Below are positions 25,106-35,155 of a stretch of 54,349 bases of DNA, one piece after another (the stretch's first letter is position 1; every line of letters starts with the position of its first letter). Source of the stretch: an uncultured Eubacterium sp. (GTDB lineage Bacteria; Bacillota; Clostridia; Lachnospirales; Lachnospiraceae); NCBI GenBank assembly GCA_910584345.1, contig CAJTZX010000027.1, positions 1 through 54,349 of the forward strand. The letters are read 5' to 3'. The position numbers were made by a program, and so were the translations under genes. The notes below the pieces were generated by a model. That model saw only the letters and a list, made by a program, of their open reading frames with translations, made no database searches and was not told where the DNA came from.

Positions 25106-26599
25106 TTACTGCACCGTCATATACGTATATCCCATCAGGCTTACATCTACTTCTCTGGCCACTTCACGTCCTTCCCGAATCGCCCATACAACAAGTGACT
25201 GTCCTCTATGCATATCGCCGCAGACAAATACATTGGATGCGCTTGTTGCGTATTGCCCTGCTTTTGTCTGCACATTCGTACGTTCATTCAGCTTTACGCC
25301 AAATGCATCCGCAATGTATTTCTCACTGCCCAGAAATCCGGCTGCAATCAAAACCATATCAGCCTGTATTTTCTTTTCACTTCCTGCCACTTCTGCCGGA
25401 GCCATCCGTCCGGTTTTTTCATCTTTTTTCTGTTCCAGCCGTACCGTAAGCACTCCCGTAAGATTGCCGTTCTTGTCTTTTAAAAACTCTTTGACTGTCG
25501 TTTCATAGATACGTGGGTCCTGACCGAAGACCGCAATCGCCTCTTCCTGGCCATAATCTGTCTTACAGACTTTTGGCCACTCCGGCCATGGATTATCTGC
25601 AGCGCGGATATCCGGTGCTTTTGGCATCATTTCCAACTGCGTAACGGATGCCGCTCCAAGACGGATACACGTGCCAACGCAGTCATTTCCGGTGTCGCCG
25701 CCGCCGATGACAACGACATGCCTGCCTTTTGGAGAAACAAATTTTTTATCTTTTAAATCCGAATCCAGCAAGCTTTTTGTCACACTGCTCAAATAATCCA
25801 CCGCAAAGAAAATTCCTTTTGCATCACGTCCCGGCGCATGGATATCTCTTGGATTTTTCGCACCGCAGGCTAAAATTATACGGTCATAATCTTTTAATAG
25901 CTTTGCTGCCTTGATATCTTTGCCGACATTCACGTTCGTTATAAATTCCACGCCTTCTTCCTGCATCACGGCTGCCTTTAAATCTATGACAGATTTTTCC
26001 AGCTTCATATTTGGAATGCCATACATCAACAGTCCGCCGATGCGGTCATCCCGTTCATATACCGTTACATAATGTCCCCTCTTATTTAGCTGGTCTGCTG
26101 CCGCAAGTCCGGCCGGACCGGAACCTACAACAGCAACACGTTTTCCGGTACGTACTTTCGGCGGATTTGCTCCTGCTAGACCATGCTCATATGCATATTC
26201 GATAATGCCATGTTCATTTTCCTTTGTCGTCACTGCTTCCCCGTAATGTCCGCAAGTACATGCTGCTTCGCATAGCGCCGGACAGACACGGGATGTAAAT
26301 TCCGGAAAATTGTTTGTTTTTTTCAGACGATGGTATGCCTGCTCCCAGTTGCCGGAATATACAAGATCATTCCATTCCGGAATCAAATTGTGCAGCGGAC
26401 ATCCACTTGCCATCCCTTCAATCATCATGCCTGCCTGACAAAACGGCACACCGCATTCCATACACCGCGCGCCTTGTTTTTGCTGTTCTTCTCTAGAAAG
26501 AGGCTGATGAAACTCGTGGAAATGCGAAATACGCTCCTTTGGCTCCTGCGCCCTGCTCGTCTTTCTCTCGTAATCCATAAATCCGGTTGGTTTTCCCAT
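25106..26599 (-). CDS. gltD: Glutamate synthase (NADPH), small subunit
   Basis: A 497-residue FAD/iron-sulfur flavoprotein that passes electrons from NAD(P)H to the large subunit. The N-terminal cysteine-rich part shows CMECGVPFCQ, SGCPLHNLIPEW and CPALCEAACTCG (two Fe-S clusters). The FAD-binding motif is VVGSGPAGLAAADQL and the NAD(P)H site VVIGGGDTGNDCVG. The C-terminal GDMHRGQSLVVWAIREGR closes the FAD site. It lies 12 bases after gltB and forms with it the GOGAT complex. Confidence 0.97.
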   Translation of the reverse strand: MGKPTGFMDYERKTSRAQEPKERISHFHEFHQPLSREEQQKQGARCMECGVPFCQAGMMIEGMASGCPLHNLIPEWNDLVYSGNWEQAYHRLKKTNNFPEFTSRVCPALCEAACTCGHYGEAVTTKENEHGIIEYAYEHGLAGANPPKVRTGKRVAVVGSGPAGLAAADQLNKRGHYVTVYERDDRIGGLLMYGIPNMKLEKSVIDLKAAVMQEEGVEFITNVNVGKDIKAAKLLKDYDRIILACGAKNPRDIHAPGRDAKGIFFAVDYLSSVTKSLLDSDLKDKKFVSPKGRHVVVIGGGDTGNDCVGTCIRLGAASVTQLEMMPKAPDIRAADNPWPEWPKVCKTDYGQEEAIAVFGQDPRIYETTVKEFLKDKNGNLTGVLTVRLEQKKDEKTGRMAPAEVAGSEKKIQADMVLIAAGFLGSEKYIADAFGVKLNERTNVQTKAGQYATSASNVFVCGDMHRGQSLVVWAIREGREVAREVDVSLMGYTYMTVQ

Positions 26600-26611
26600 T
26601 TCATTCCCCTC

Positions 26612-29600
26612 CTATCGACCTGCGTTTGCATAAAACGCTTCAATTTGAGCCTGTTCCGCATTCAGACCTTTTTCTTCCATTTGCACGATCGCAAGCATCA
26701 TACGTTTGTAGTCATGCGGTACGATCTTTTTAAATTTCGGCAAGTATTCACTAAAATGATCCAGCACTTGTTTTCCTTTATCGGAATTTGTCAGATTTAC
26801 ATGCTCCTGGATCATTTCCTTTAATTCCAATACGTCATATTTCGAAGTGATCTCTTCTGAGGAAACCATGCCTTTGTTCAGTCTTGTATACAAATCGTTG
26901 TCCTCGTCCAATACATAAGCGATTCCGCCGCTCATACCCGCTGCAAAATTCTTTCCTGTACGGCCTAAAATAACGACGCGGCCGCCTGTCATATATTCAC
27001 AGCCATGATCGCCAACGCCTTCTACCACTGCATTTGCTCCCGAATTACGCACACAGAACCGTTCGCCTGCCACACCGCTTATAAATGCTTTTCCGCTCGT
27101 TGCGCCATACAGCGCCACATTTCCGATAATAATATTTTCATCCTTCTGAAAACGGCTTCCTGCCGGTGCATAGACAATCAGTTTGCCGCCGGATAAGCCT
27201 TTGCCAAAATAGTCATTGGAATCACCCACCAGCTCCAGCGTCAGACCTTTTGGAATAAACGCCCCAAAGCTCTGTCCGCCTGCACCGGTACACCGCACAA
27301 TATAAGTGTCTTCTGCAAGTCCCTGCGGGTATTTTTTCGTAATCTCAGAACCAAAAATCGTCCCGAAAGCCCGGTCTGTATTAGTCACTTCTACGGCAAT
27401 ACTGCGTTTTGTACCGCTGGCAAGCGCGCCTTGAAGCTGGCTGAGCAGCGCTTTTTCATCCTTTGTCTTTTCCAGCTGGAAATTATACACTTTTTTCGGA
27501 TCAAAAATTACTTTTTCTTTATGATCTGCAAACGGATTGTTTAAAATGCGGCTTAAATCAATCTCCCTTTGCCGTTTGGACAAATCTTCCCGTACACGCA
27601 GCAAATCGCTGCGTCCTACCAGTTCATCCACCGTACGGATGCCAAGCCTTGCCATAATTTCACGCAAATCCTGTGCAATAAATTTCATAAAGTTAATAAC
27701 ATATTCCGGTTTGCCGTCAAAACGGGCGCGCAGCTTTGGATTCTGAGTTGCAATCCCTGCCGGACATGTATCCAGGTTGCAGACACGCATCATCACACAG
27801 CCCATCGTTACAAGCGGCGCCGTTGCAAATCCAAACTCTTCCGCTCCAAGCAGCGCTGCAATCGCTACATCGCGCCCGGTCATCAGCTTCCCGTCTGTCT
27901 CAATACGCACTTTATTTCGAAGGCCGTTTAAAATCAATGTCTGGTGCGTCTCAGACAATCCCAGCTCCCATGGAAGCCCGGCATTATGAATCGAACTTCT
28001 CGGCGCGGCTCCGGTACCGCCGTCATATCCGGATATTAAAATCAGCTGAGCGCCTGCTTTTGCAACGCCTGCCGCTACTGTACCAACACCTGCCTCTGAT
28101 ACGAGTTTTACAGATATTCTTGCTTCACGGTTCGAATTTTTCAGATCATAAATCAACTGTTCCAAATCTTCAATCGAATAAATATCGTGATGCGGCGGCG
28201 GAGATATGAGTGAGACGCCCGGAGTAGAAAGCCTTGTTTTTGCAATCCATGGATAGACCTTTTTCCCAGGCAGATGACCGCCTTCGCCCGGCTTTGCTCC
28301 CTGTGCCATTTTAATTTGAATCTCTTCGGCGCTGACCAAATACCTGCTTGTAACGCCAAACCGCCCGGACGCTACCTGCTTAATCGCAGAGCATTTGTTT
28401 AATCCGTCCGGCCCGATCGTCAGCCGCTCAATACTCTCACCGCCTTCTCCGGTGTTGGATTTTCCATGCAGCATATTCATCGCAACCGCAAGCGTCTCAT
28501 GCGCTTCCTGAGAAATAGAACCATAGGACATCGCTCCGGTTTTAAATCTCGTCACAATCGATTCCACGCTTTCTACCTCTTCGATCGGAACGCCCTGTTT
28601 CGGATAACAAAAATCTAACATCCCGCGAATATAGGCATCTTTTTCTTCTGCGTTTACCATCTGTGTATATTTTTGAAACAATGTATAATCGCCCATTCTG
28701 GTTGACTTTTGCAGCATATGGATCGTTGCAGGATTATACAAATGCTGCCCGGCGCCGCTGCGCATCTTATGACGCCCTTTGGAATCCAGCGATTCGTCCA
28801 CTTCCAGTCCAAGCGGATCATATGCGAGTGAATGCAGGTAGTCTACATCGTTTTCTATATCTTTTAACGTAATTCCCCCGATTCTGCTGACCGTATTCGT
28901 AAAATATTTGTCAATCACAGATTTATCGATTCCTATCGCTTCGAAAATTTTAGCGCCCTGGTAAGACTGAATCGTGGAAATCCCCATCTTAGAAGCTATT
29001 TTTACAATGCCTGACGTTACCGCCTGGTTATAATCATCGACTGCCGCATAATAATCTTTGTTTAACATGTTCAAATCCACAAGCTCTTTGACTGTCTCAT
29101 GCACCAGATAAGGATTCACCGCGCTGGCTCCATATCCGAGCAGCGTTGCAAAATGATGCACTTCCCGCGGTTCACCGGACTCTAAAATAATAGAAAGTGA
29201 CGTACGCTTTTTCGTAACGACAAGATGTTCATGAAGCGCCGCTACCGCTAACAGTGACGGTATCGCTACATGATTTTCATCCACGCCACGATCCGACAAA
29301 ATCAAAATATTCGCACCTTCCCTGTATGCACGGTCAGCTTCCAGAAACAGTCTGTCTACCGCTTTTTCCAGGCTTGTATTTTTATAATAAATAATCGGAA
29401 TCTCCGCAACCTGAAACCCTTCTACACGCATTGCCCGTATTTTCATCAGGTCGGTATTGGTAAGTATCGGATTGTTTACTTTTAATACCTGGCAGTTTTC
29501 CGGCCGTTCTTCTAACAGATTGCCGTCGTCACCGATATATACGCAGGTAGAAGTCACCACTTTTTCACGGATCGAATCAATCGGCGGATTCGTAACCTGT

Positions 29601-31168
29601 GCAAACAGCTGCTTAAAATAGTTAAACAACGGCTGGTGATCGTCAGCAAGCACCGCAAGTGGTATATCAATTCCCATCGCGCTCGTAGATTCTCCCCCGT
29701 TTAGAGCCATCGGCAATATGACCTCTTTCATAGATTCATACGTATACCCAAATGCCCGCTGAAGCTTTTTTAGCTCTTCCTTTGTAAACTGAGGCACACG
29801 TTCATTTGGAATTTTCAGGTCATGCAGCTGCACGAGATTGCGGTCCAGCCATTCTCCATATGGACGTTTTCCCGCATAATATTCCTTTAACGCATCGTCT
29901 TCTATGATACGGCCGTTCACAGTATCTACCAGCAGCATTTTTCCCGGTCTTAAACGGTCTTTTTTAACGATTTTGGTCGGATCAATCTCCAAAACGCCGA
30001 CTTCTGACGATAGTATCAGCTGATCGTCGTCGGTAAGATAATATCTGGACGGACGCAGGCCATTTCGATCCAATACCGCTCCCATCAGATCTCCGTCTGA
30101 AAATAAGATCGATGCAGGGCCGTCCCATGGCTCCATCATCGTTGCATAATACTGGTAAAAATCTTTTTTCTTCTGTGTCATCGTATCATTATGCGACCAT
30201 GGCTCCGGAATCATAATCATCACCGCCAGCGGCAGCGGCATCCCGCTCATCACAAGAAACTCCAGCGTATTATCCAGCTGTGCCGAATCTGACCCTTCCG
30301 CATGTACGACCGGAAGCACTTTTGACAGTTCGGCGTCCAGCGCTCCGCAGGTCATCGTTTCTTCTCTTCCGAACATTTTATCTACATTGCCCCTGATCGT
30401 ATTAATCTCACCATTATGCACGATCAGACGGTTCGGATGCGCACGTTCCCAGCTTGGATTCGTATTGGTAGAAAATCTGGAATGTACGGTAGCAATCGCA
30501 CTCTCATAATTTTTATCCTGCAAGTCTGAAAAAAACATCCGCAGCTGGTCAACAAGAAACATCCCTTTATAAACAATCGTGCGGCTGGAAAGAGAGCAGA
30601 CATAAGTAAAATCATTGGATTGTTCAAACACCCGGCGCACGACATAAAGCTTGCGGTCAAACGCAATGCCTTTTTCCACATCGTGCGGACGTTTTACAAA
30701 TCCCTGCATAATATACGGCATACAATCCACCGCTTTTTTTCCCAGTTTTTCCGGCGCTGTCGGCACTTTCCGCCATCCGAGAAACTCCATGCCTTCTTTG
30801 TCTACGATGACTTCAAACATTTTCATTGCCCTGCGGCGTTTAAATTCATCCTGCGGAAAGAAAAACATCCCGACGCCAAACTCGCGCTCTCCTCCCAGCT
30901 CTATGCCAAGCGGCCTGCACGCCTGAGAAAAGAATTTATAAGAAATCTGCAAAAGGATGCCTACGCCATCTCCGGTCTTTCCTTCCGCATCCTTACCGGC
31001 TCTGTGCTGCAGGTTCTCAACAATTTTTAACGCATTTTCCACTGTAGCGTGTGTCTTGATTCCTTTTACATTTACGACTGCGCCAATGCCGCAGTTATCA
31101 TGTTCAAAGGAAGGATCGTACATACCAAGCGGCTTGGAGCTGCTTTCATTTTGCATGTATCTTGTCAT
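26612..31168 (-). CDS. gltB: Glutamate synthase, large subunit
   Basis: A 1518-residue enzyme that transfers the glutamine amide to 2-oxoglutarate. The start ATG at 31166-31168 gives a short propeptide followed by the class II amidotransferase nucleophile C26 (HDNCGIGAVV), as in other GltB proteins; an in-frame ATG 22 codons upstream is not supported. Domains in order: amidotransferase (26 to about 430), central domain, FMN-binding barrel (about 830-1200, with SGYDGGTGAAPRSS and the Fe-S cysteines MGCVMMRVCNLDTCPAGIATQ in adjacent parts) and the C-terminal beta-helix (about 1260-1480). AAAGGA lies ten bases upstream of the start. Confidence 0.97.
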   Translation of the reverse strand: MTRYMQNESSSKPLGMYDPSFEHDNCGIGAVVNVKGIKTHATVENALKIVENLQHRAGKDAEGKTGDGVGILLQISYKFFSQACRPLGIELGGEREFGVGMFFFPQDEFKRRRAMKMFEVIVDKEGMEFLGWRKVPTAPEKLGKKAVDCMPYIMQGFVKRPHDVEKGIAFDRKLYVVRRVFEQSNDFTYVCSLSSRTIVYKGMFLVDQLRMFFSDLQDKNYESAIATVHSRFSTNTNPSWERAHPNRLIVHNGEINTIRGNVDKMFGREETMTCGALDAELSKVLPVVHAEGSDSAQLDNTLEFLVMSGMPLPLAVMIMIPEPWSHNDTMTQKKKDFYQYYATMMEPWDGPASILFSDGDLMGAVLDRNGLRPSRYYLTDDDQLILSSEVGVLEIDPTKIVKKDRLRPGKMLLVDTVNGRIIEDDALKEYYAGKRPYGEWLDRNLVQLHDLKIPNERVPQFTKEELKKLQRAFGYTYESMKEVILPMALNGGESTSAMGIDIPLAVLADDHQPLFNYFKQLFAQVTNPPIDSIREKVVTSTCVYIGDDGNLLEERPENCQVLKVNNPILTNTDLMKIRAMRVEGFQVAEIPIIYYKNTSLEKAVDRLFLEADRAYREGANILILSDRGVDENHVAIPSLLAVAALHEHLVVTKKRTSLSIILESGEPREVHHFATLLGYGASAVNPYLVHETVKELVDLNMLNKDYYAAVDDYNQAVTSGIVKIASKMGISTIQSYQGAKIFEAIGIDKSVIDKYFTNTVSRIGGITLKDIENDVDYLHSLAYDPLGLEVDESLDSKGRHKMRSGAGQHLYNPATIHMLQKSTRMGDYTLFQKYTQMVNAEEKDAYIRGMLDFCYPKQGVPIEEVESVESIVTRFKTGAMSYGSISQEAHETLAVAMNMLHGKSNTGEGGESIERLTIGPDGLNKCSAIKQVASGRFGVTSRYLVSAEEIQIKMAQGAKPGEGGHLPGKKVYPWIAKTRLSTPGVSLISPPPHHDIYSIEDLEQLIYDLKNSNREARISVKLVSEAGVGTVAAGVAKAGAQLILISGYDGGTGAAPRSSIHNAGLPWELGLSETHQTLILNGLRNKVRIETDGKLMTGRDVAIAALLGAEEFGFATAPLVTMGCVMMRVCNLDTCPAGIATQNPKLRARFDGKPEYVINFMKFIAQDLREIMARLGIRTVDELVGRSDLLRVREDLSKRQREIDLSRILNNPFADHKEKVIFDPKKVYNFQLEKTKDEKALLSQLQGALASGTKRSIAVEVTNTDRAFGTIFGSEITKKYPQGLAEDTYIVRCTGAGGQSFGAFIPKGLTLELVGDSNDYFGKGLSGGKLIVYAPAGSRFQKDENIIIGNVALYGATSGKAFISGVAGERFCVRNSGANAVVEGVGDHGCEYMTGGRVVILGRTGKNFAAGMSGGIAYVLDEDNDLYTRLNKGMVSSEEITSKYDVLELKEMIQEHVNLTNSDKGKQVLDHFSEYLPKFKKIVPHDYKRMMLAIVQMEEKGLNAEQAQIEAFYANAGR

Positions 31169-31233
31169 AATGGTTGTTCCTTTCTGTTTGTATGCATAAC
31201 TGAAATTATTTTTTTGCTTTTTTTCTGGTAACA

Positions 31234-31262
31234 ACTATACAACTTTTACATGGTAAAGTAAA
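31234..31262 (-). promoter_or_regulatory. Probable gltB promoter
   Basis: On the minus strand TTTACT (31262-31257), 17 bases, then TATAGT (31239-31234), about 65 bases before the gltB start. Four and five of six matches to consensus. No riboswitch or ANTAR-type double hairpin was recognised in the 5' region. Confidence 0.45.
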
Positions 31263-31445
31263 TATATGATTTGCTGTAAATTGTCAGATTATTGTATAAT
31301 TTTTATTTTTAGCTTTTATATTTTGACAATATCCGTAATTTTCTTTTGTTTTTATAGTTATGTAAACTAGAATTTCACTGCAGTCCCAAAAATTCCTAAT
31401 AATATTAAGTGTTTTCATTTTCGTTTTTCCGGCTTATATCGGGCA

Positions 31446-31482
31446 AAAAAACGTAGTAAGAAGTCGAAACATTTTACTACGT
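31446..31482 (-). terminator. Terminator after the Rpn remnant
   Basis: AAACGTAGTAA pairs with TTACTACGTTT; on the minus strand the stem is followed by a run of seven Ts. The same element, slightly diverged, follows the intact Rpn-family gene at 48713-48748, which shows that it travelled with that gene. Here it may end the biosynthetic operon read from 47.6 kb. Confidence 0.8.
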
Positions 31483-31510
31483 TTATAATTGAATTATTTT
31501 ACTGAATCAT

Positions 31511-31614
31511 TTACCGTTCTTTTTGCAGCAAATGAAATTCTTCCTGCAACTTTTTCAGCCGGTCTTCTCCTCACGCTTCTCCTCGTTTTTTAAACATAAC
31601 AACAATTATCATAT
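31511..31614 (-). pseudogene. Decayed 3' fragment of an Rpn-family gene
   Basis: Reads FKKRGEA, an in-frame TGA, then GEDRLKKL-QEEFHLLQKER and a stop. The same residues end the intact Rpn-family gene at 48774-49775 (KRGEA repeats, GEDRLKKL, EEFHLLQKER). Relative to that gene the fragment has lost the repeats except one, has an internal deletion joining KKL to EEF, and lacks everything upstream. It stops 17 bases before the end of the ABC exporter gene. It marks the left edge of the biosynthetic cluster. Confidence 0.85.
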
Positions 31615-31631
31615 TATGCAATACACAACGC

Positions 31632-33347
31632 TCACACACTCCATGCTTCCTGTAAATGATACATTTTTGCATAGGTTCCTTCCTGTTCTAATAATGCTTG
31701 ATGTGTTCCATCTTCAATAATTTTTCCATTCTGGAATACAATGACCCGATCGGCCCTTTTGGCAAAACCAAGGCGGTGAGAAATAAACAGAACCGAGCGT
31801 TTTGCAGCTAATTTATAAATTAATTCATAGATCTCTATTTCTGAAATAGGATCCAAGTATGCCGTTGGTTCATCTAAAATCCAAACATCTGCTTCACGGT
31901 TAGCAAGCAGCCTGGCAATTGCTAATCTCTGCCATTGTCCTTTTGAAAATTCAATCCCCTTCTCCAACTGTCCCAATTTCGTATGGATTCCTTTCGGCAG
32001 GCTTCTGACTTTTTCCGTCAAGTCAACCGCTTCTATAAGTTCCCATATTTCATCATCCGAACATCTTCGCTCAGGGCAGCCAAACATGATGTTTTCCTTT
32101 ATCGTCGCCTCATATTGCGTAAAATCCTGAATAATTGACGAAATATGATTGATATTGCGTCTTTTTACAACTCCACACTGCGGATCCGCTAATGATAATA
32201 TCAGATTAACGCTGGTTGTCTTTCCGCTTCCATTCTCTCCAACAACCGCAACCTTTTCCCCACGCTTGATTTTCAAACTTAAAAAATCTAATGCTTTATA
32301 TTCCGACTGCGGATATTTGTATACCACCTGCTGAAATTCAATGTCCTTACTGTCATTAGAATTTTCCTGATTCTCTTTATATCCCATAACCTCTTGGAAT
32401 GCAGTGATAAAACTCTGTTTTGCTCTGAATTTATCAAAAACTTCCTGAACTGCTGCCATATAATTGGATATATTGGCCAGCATCGTATTTGCCATAACGA
32501 AAAAACCTATCTCATATCTGCCATTCATAATCCCATAGGTAATATATAGCAGCATCAAAAACCGCGGTATATAAAACAAGCTTTGAGCCATCTTTATACA
32601 CAATTCCATTTTTTTATGGATTTTCATCCGCAATTTTACTTCCATCTCATAAGCATCTTCCCATTTATGCAGAAAATACTTATAAAGCCGGTGAAACTGA
32701 TATTCCTGATGAGTTACTTTATCCCCGCACAGTTCAAAATAATATTTTTGCCTCTGCGCGTATGGGCGTATTTCCTGCCAAAACCTTCCTGCAGTATCTT
32801 TGATTTTCATACCAACTTTATTAAAAATGAATAACACACCTAAAAACATGAACACAGCTAAAAGATTGATCCGCGAAAGATAATACCCATACACGATAAG
32901 CATTGGAATGATGCTGATTAAAAACATACTTTTTTGAAGAATTTCAATGAGTTCATCCAATGTTCTCACCCTACATTCCTGTATTTGTAAAAAAGCTTTC
33001 TGCGTTTCAAAGTATTCCCATTTGATGCTAGAAAGTTTCTCGTTTAGTTCTTTATGATAATGGTATGAGACTTCGGCTATTAGTTTATTTTCGATCAGCT
33101 CCTGCAGCCACCCTACTATTTGAAAAAACACAAATACAACCAGATATCCTATCATATTCGGAATTACTTCATCCATAGAAGTTTCATTCGTAATCAAATA
33201 ATATGCCGCATTCACATTATATTCTGTATAACCCAATAATACAAAAGAATGAACTGCACTCACCAAATACAATAACAAGCAGCAGATATATACTACAGGA
33301 TTTGACAAAAAAGCATAATTATTTGCATATTTAAATACTCTTCCCAT
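31632..33347 (-). CDS. ABC exporter half-transporter with degenerate signature
   Basis: About 571 residues: a six-helix membrane domain (about 15-310) followed by an ATPase domain with Walker A VVGENGSGKTT, Walker B DVWILDEPTAYLD and a switch histidine in ISHR. The signature reads FSKGQWQRLAIARL instead of LSGGQ. I take the start at 33345-33347, served by GAGGGG; an ATG eight codons earlier overlaps the preceding gene without a ribosome binding site. It follows a second half-transporter gene by 16 bases, so the two likely form a heterodimeric exporter for the cluster's product. It is the last gene of the cluster. Confidence 0.9.
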   Translation of the reverse strand: MGRVFKYANNYAFLSNPVVYICCLLLYLVSAVHSFVLLGYTEYNVNAAYYLITNETSMDEVIPNMIGYLVVFVFFQIVGWLQELIENKLIAEVSYHYHKELNEKLSSIKWEYFETQKAFLQIQECRVRTLDELIEILQKSMFLISIIPMLIVYGYYLSRINLLAVFMFLGVLFIFNKVGMKIKDTAGRFWQEIRPYAQRQKYYFELCGDKVTHQEYQFHRLYKYFLHKWEDAYEMEVKLRMKIHKKMELCIKMAQSLFYIPRFLMLLYITYGIMNGRYEIGFFVMANTMLANISNYMAAVQEVFDKFRAKQSFITAFQEVMGYKENQENSNDSKDIEFQQVVYKYPQSEYKALDFLSLKIKRGEKVAVVGENGSGKTTSVNLILSLADPQCGVVKRRNINHISSIIQDFTQYEATIKENIMFGCPERRCSDDEIWELIEAVDLTEKVRSLPKGIHTKLGQLEKGIEFSKGQWQRLAIARLLANREADVWILDEPTAYLDPISEIEIYELIYKLAAKRSVLFISHRLGFAKRADRVIVFQNGKIIEDGTHQALLEQEGTYAKMYHLQEAWSV

Positions 33348-33363
33348 ATCTACCCCTCTTTTT

Positions 33364-35142
33364 TTATTCATACAATTGTTTCTGCGCTTGAAACAATGTA
33401 TAATACTGCCCTTTGCATCTCATAAGTTGTTCATGAGAACCGTCTTCCACAATCACGCCTTGATTCATGAACAATATGCGATCCGCCATTTTTGCAAATC
33501 CAATCCTGTGTGAAATTAAAAGCGCCGTTTTTCCGTTTATAATTTTACGAAATTGTCCGAGGATTTCCATCTCTCCAATCGGGTCAACTGCTGCTGTAGG
33601 CTCATCCAAAATGAAAAAATCTGGTTCCCCCATATACGCTCTTGCAAGAATAATTTTTTGCCATTGCCCCCCTGATAAATCCTGTCCATTCCTGTCGTAT
33701 TCTTTTCCCAAAATCGTTTCTGCTTGTTCTGGAAGCCTTTGTATTAAATCCTGAAGACCAGCCTGTTCGACAGCTTTTTGAATCGACGTCTCAGACGCAT
33801 CCTCTATCCTTCCAATTTTAATATTATCCTTCAAAGATAAAGCATATTTCGTATAATCCTGAAATCCGATTCCAAATTTCTTGAACACACTTTCTTTATC
33901 CACTTTTTTTATATTATATCCATTTATTAAAATCTCACCTTGGTAGTCCTCCAATATTCCACATATTAATTTCGAAAACGTACTTTTTCCACTTCCATTA
34001 TACCCTAAAAGACAAACGATCTCCCCTTTCTTGATTGTTACATTTATTCCATTAAGTGCCTTCGCATTCTGATTTGGGTATGCATAACATAAATCTTTTA
34101 CGACTAATTCCTTGAATTCTTCCTGATCGAATCTTTGTCCATAACTTGTGATTTGTCCCTCATCCTTTTTTTCTATACTATGAATGGAATGGACGAACTT
34201 TTCGAATGCATCAATATATTCTAGTTTTTCAATTATTTCTTTGCTGAAAATGTCAATCAGGTTATTCATTTCCTGCATCAGTATCATCATCATTCCAAAC
34301 AGAAATGTAAAATCCCCCACTGTCATTTTCCCGGCATTTACTAAAGAAAGAAAATAGATCGTTAATATTACAGAAAGGATTTGCTGGATTATGATTGGAA
34401 GCTTGCTATAAGTAATGAGTTTCCGCTCCAGCTTATACTTTTTACTTATATATGCAAGATAAGACTCTCTCCATTTTTTCAAAAATAAATCTCTCAGTCC
34501 AAAAATCCTCAATTCTTTAGCATGCTTTCTTCCAGCCAATAATTCAGAATAATAGTTTGCTTTTCGTTCCTCCGGAATCAGCTGTTTATTTAACGCCACT
34601 TTACTTCTGACCGAATATCTATTAATCACAATCATCAGCACTGAGCAAAACAACATGACAAGTAACATCCAATGGCTGAATATCGTAATCGCCGTTATTG
34701 CCAGAATAAGGGAAACTATAACTCCCAACAGCTTATTCCATATCGTCAGACAGATTTCCATTGCACTGTCTATATTCTCTTTTATGAACTCATAATTATT
34801 GTAAAATTCCGAATCGTAAAAATCATCCTGTTTTTGCTCATATGCCTGTTTCATAAATGCCTTATAAAATAATATTTTTACCTTTTTTATGCACATGAAA
34901 TTAAGCATTTCCGTGAAATTACTATTATTTCCGCTGATCATATTACAGACAAATAGAAATAAAAACGCATATAATACAATCTGCTTATCTGAATAAGACA
35001 CCACATAATTTGCAATATACTTAAAAGAATAAGTAACACCAAATCTTGCTAATGCCGCTAAAACAACATATAAAATATTCAACAAAAAAACAAAAGGCGC
35101 TGTTTGAAATGAAATTTTACAATAATATGCGGTTTTTCTCAT
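33364..35142 (-). CDS. ABC exporter half-transporter
   Basis: About 592 residues with a membrane domain (six helices in about 10-310) and an ATPase domain: Walker A LLGYNGSGKST, signature LSGGQWQKIILARA, Walker B FFILDEPTAAVD and ISHR. Start at 35140-35142 (MRKTAYYCK), with GGGAGG seven bases upstream; an ATG 22 codons upstream falls inside the deaminase-like gene. Its signature is canonical, unlike that of its partner, as in many heterodimeric exporters with one degenerate site. Likely exports the product of the gene cluster or gives self-resistance. Confidence 0.9.
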   Translation of the reverse strand: MRKTAYYCKISFQTAPFVFLLNILYVVLAALARFGVTYSFKYIANYVVSYSDKQIVLYAFLFLFVCNMISGNNSNFTEMLNFMCIKKVKILFYKAFMKQAYEQKQDDFYDSEFYNNYEFIKENIDSAMEICLTIWNKLLGVIVSLILAITAITIFSHWMLLVMLFCSVLMIVINRYSVRSKVALNKQLIPEERKANYYSELLAGRKHAKELRIFGLRDLFLKKWRESYLAYISKKYKLERKLITYSKLPIIIQQILSVILTIYFLSLVNAGKMTVGDFTFLFGMMMILMQEMNNLIDIFSKEIIEKLEYIDAFEKFVHSIHSIEKKDEGQITSYGQRFDQEEFKELVVKDLCYAYPNQNAKALNGINVTIKKGEIVCLLGYNGSGKSTFSKLICGILEDYQGEILINGYNIKKVDKESVFKKFGIGFQDYTKYALSLKDNIKIGRIEDASETSIQKAVEQAGLQDLIQRLPEQAETILGKEYDRNGQDLSGGQWQKIILARAYMGEPDFFILDEPTAAVDPIGEMEILGQFRKIINGKTALLISHRIGFAKMADRILFMNQGVIVEDGSHEQLMRCKGQYYTLFQAQKQLYE

Positions 35143-35155
35143 AACTTTCCTCCCG

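Noticed and set aside
26330..26824. 164-codon plus-strand ORF across the gltB/gltD junction
   Set aside because: Antisense to two certain genes, no ribosome binding site, composition of a shadow frame.
31169..31445. Riboswitch or ANTAR-type hairpins in the gltB leader
   Set aside because: I saw no conserved riboswitch core and no paired six-base-loop hairpins; only a promoter-like sequence is supportable.
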